Positions 58,404 through 59,466 of a stretch of 59,466 nt of DNA are shown piece after piece. Source of the stretch: Paludibacter sp. UBA6032 (lineage in GTDB: Bacteria > Bacteroidota > Bacteroidia > Bacteroidales > Paludibacteraceae); NCBI GenBank assembly GCA_002427885.1, contig DIZI01000005.1, forward strand, positions 186,740 to 246,205, read 5' to 3'. A model generated the notes under the pieces. The model searched no databases, had not been told where the DNA came from, and saw only the letters and a list, made by a program, of their open reading frames with translations. Within the stretch, counting starts at the first letter, position 1. Every line of letters starts with the position of its first letter. A program made the translations under genes and the position numbers.

Positions 58404-59466
58404 TATATTTCTAATAATTTATTTTTAGGTTCAAAATATGCATCGATTTCTTCGGGTGACATATTGAATTTTGCAAATAATTCCTGCGGAGATAATACCC
58501 AAAATAGATCTAATGGAGCATTCTTAATTAGCTTGTAACGAATTATTAAACTATCCTTTTGTTCATCAAACCAGTCGTAACCTAAAGTAGATAAAGAGTT
58601 ATAATATAATATTACTTGTTCATGATCTGAAAGTTGTGCTCTTATTGTTTTGATGTAATCATATTTTTGGTCGAAGGATAAAAATTCATTTTCTTGTTTA
58701 TCAATATATTTTACCGTTTGGTATAAATTTCGATAATAGTGTCCTAGCAACTTGCTTTGACCTGCAAATGGTTTGTAAAATGAAGATAACTTATCACCTC
58801 CCTCAAATCTTGAACCTTCTGTCTTTTTGCGTGCTCTTAAAGAATATTCTCCTTTTACCCAATTCTTATCATATTCATCAAATCTATCTGACAATTCCCC
58901 TCTAAAATTCCTCCAAATCTCTTTTGGCAATCCAACTTGATCTTCTGATATTGAGGATAAATAATTATATCCGTAAAAGAAAATCTGATATGACAAATTC
59001 ATCAATTTTATTGTCGGAAAGTTTTTTAATATATCTTTAGTGGTTTCTTCTGATGTTTTTATAATTGTATTATAAGTATCCTTAGTAAGTGAGTAGGTAA
59101 ATCTTAATTCAAAATATAATTCTTGAAAAAGTTCTCTTTGATTCAAATTTTCAATCTTCAAATCATCTACATTTTGCTTATGAAATTTCAATAGCTCGTA
59201 AAATGTACTTTCGAATCTTTCCTTTTTAATATCATAACGTTGCTGTTCGTTAGCCTTAAACTGAACCCAAAATGCAAGGAATGTCAATCCAGCAGCTAAG
59301 ATTGCAATAAATGGAGTGATAATTCCGATGGTATTACCAATACCATTTATTGGCGTAAAATCTATATCGAAAAACGAAAATTGAGAAAATAAAAAAGGGA
59401 AAAACAAAATAATAAAAACAAGAAATAAGAATATTCCTATGTAAATGGATATTCCGGCGATACTGA
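58403..59466 (-). CDS. putAbiC-like phage abortive infection membrane protein, partial
   Basis: The frame is open to the right edge, so the 5' end lies outside. Visible residues begin with two hydrophobic segments (GIFLFLVFIILFFPFLF and IGIITPFIAILAAGLTFLAF) and then a helical cytoplasmic domain with ERFESTFYELLKFHKQNV, KLLGHYYRNLYQTVKYID and LLYYN-type helices, matching the putative phage abortive infection family (PF16872-like). The family name rests on sequence similarity, not on this protein. The stop overlaps the ATPase start, so membrane protein plus ATPase form one unit. Confidence 0.75.
   Translation of the reverse strand, partial: SIAGISIYIGIFLFLVFIILFFPFLFSQFSFFDIDFTPINGIGNTIGIITPFIAILAAGLTFLAFWVQFKANEQQRYDIKKERFESTFYELLKFHKQNVDDLKIENLNQRELFQELYFELRFTYSLTKDTYNTIIKTSEETTKDILKNFPTIKLMNLSYQIFFYGYNYLSSISEDQVGLPKEIWRNFRGELSDRFDEYDKNWVKGEYSLRARKKTEGSRFEGGDKLSSFYKPFAGQSKLLGHYYRNLYQTVKYIDKQENEFLSFDQKYDYIKTIRAQLSDHEQVILYYNSLSTLGYDWFDEQKDSLIIRYKLIKNAPLDLFWVLSPQELFAKFNMSPEEIDAYFEPKNKLLEI

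Noticed and set aside
1..59466. tRNA, rRNA or replication origin.
   Set aside because: No cloverleaf or rRNA-like sequence and no DnaA-box cluster was noticed in the intergenic regions that I read.

Overview
The window looks like a chromosomal segment from a member of the Bacteroidota, most likely the Bacteroidales. The basis is: cell-surface proteins with type IX secretion (T9SS) sorting domains, a PorP/SprF-type partner, many Bacteroidetes-style lipoproteins (FISUMP, DUF3108, CotH), AT-rich DNA with weak Shine-Dalgarno sequences, and repeated promoters of the form TTG-N18 to N23-TAnnTTTG. No rRNA or tRNA gene was seen. Genus cannot be decided from the sequence alone.

Layout. Positions 1-31 kb are almost all minus-strand genes: a membrane-anchored TPR/HTH protein, a thioesterase, lspA, a polysaccharide deacetylase, an acetyltransferase, a PP2C-like protein, dinB, a hemolysin III-type membrane protein, an HD protein, an SGNH hydrolase, a peroxiredoxin (plus strand), a deiminase, then a long series of secreted or outer-membrane proteins (CotH, PorP/SprF with a T9SS type B protein, a subtilase, thioredoxin-fold proteins, RDD). 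At 31.3-32.0 kb four tandem units of about 200 bp each look like a small RNA gene with its own promoter and terminator. rpsA follows, with very long acidic and Ala/Lys-rich tails.

The most interesting region is 36.2-48.0 kb. A divergent intergenic region with paired palindromic operators separates an IS1595-type zinc-ribbon protein from a plus-strand unit: a short ArsM-like methyltransferase, a 35-residue Cys-rich peptide that is easily overlooked, a strong hairpin, and a radical SAM/SPASM protein. This has the architecture of an uncharacterised ribosomally made, post-translationally modified peptide (RiPP) locus, possibly a metal(loid)- or sulfur-related one. It is followed by a coherent sulfane-sulfur/thiol redox island: thioredoxin-thioredoxin reductase fusion, DUF2892 membrane protein, exported rhodanese, DUF1847 protein, CoA-disulfide reductase carrying three rhodanese domains, free rhodanese, membrane thioredoxin, an SQR-like flavoprotein, a methyltransferase, a NapH-like ferredoxin and a DUF442 protein.

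From 48 kb on there is a cobalamin-type radical SAM protein, a TPR/PD40 protein, two small hypothetical genes among many palindromic repeats, a 42-bp tandem repeat, and at the right edge a two-gene unit (putAbiC-like membrane protein, cut by the window, overlapping a STAND-like ATPase of 1320 residues) that looks like a phage-defence system. Dispersed palindromes with the core CCCGATAGCTATCGGG occur in many intergenic regions.
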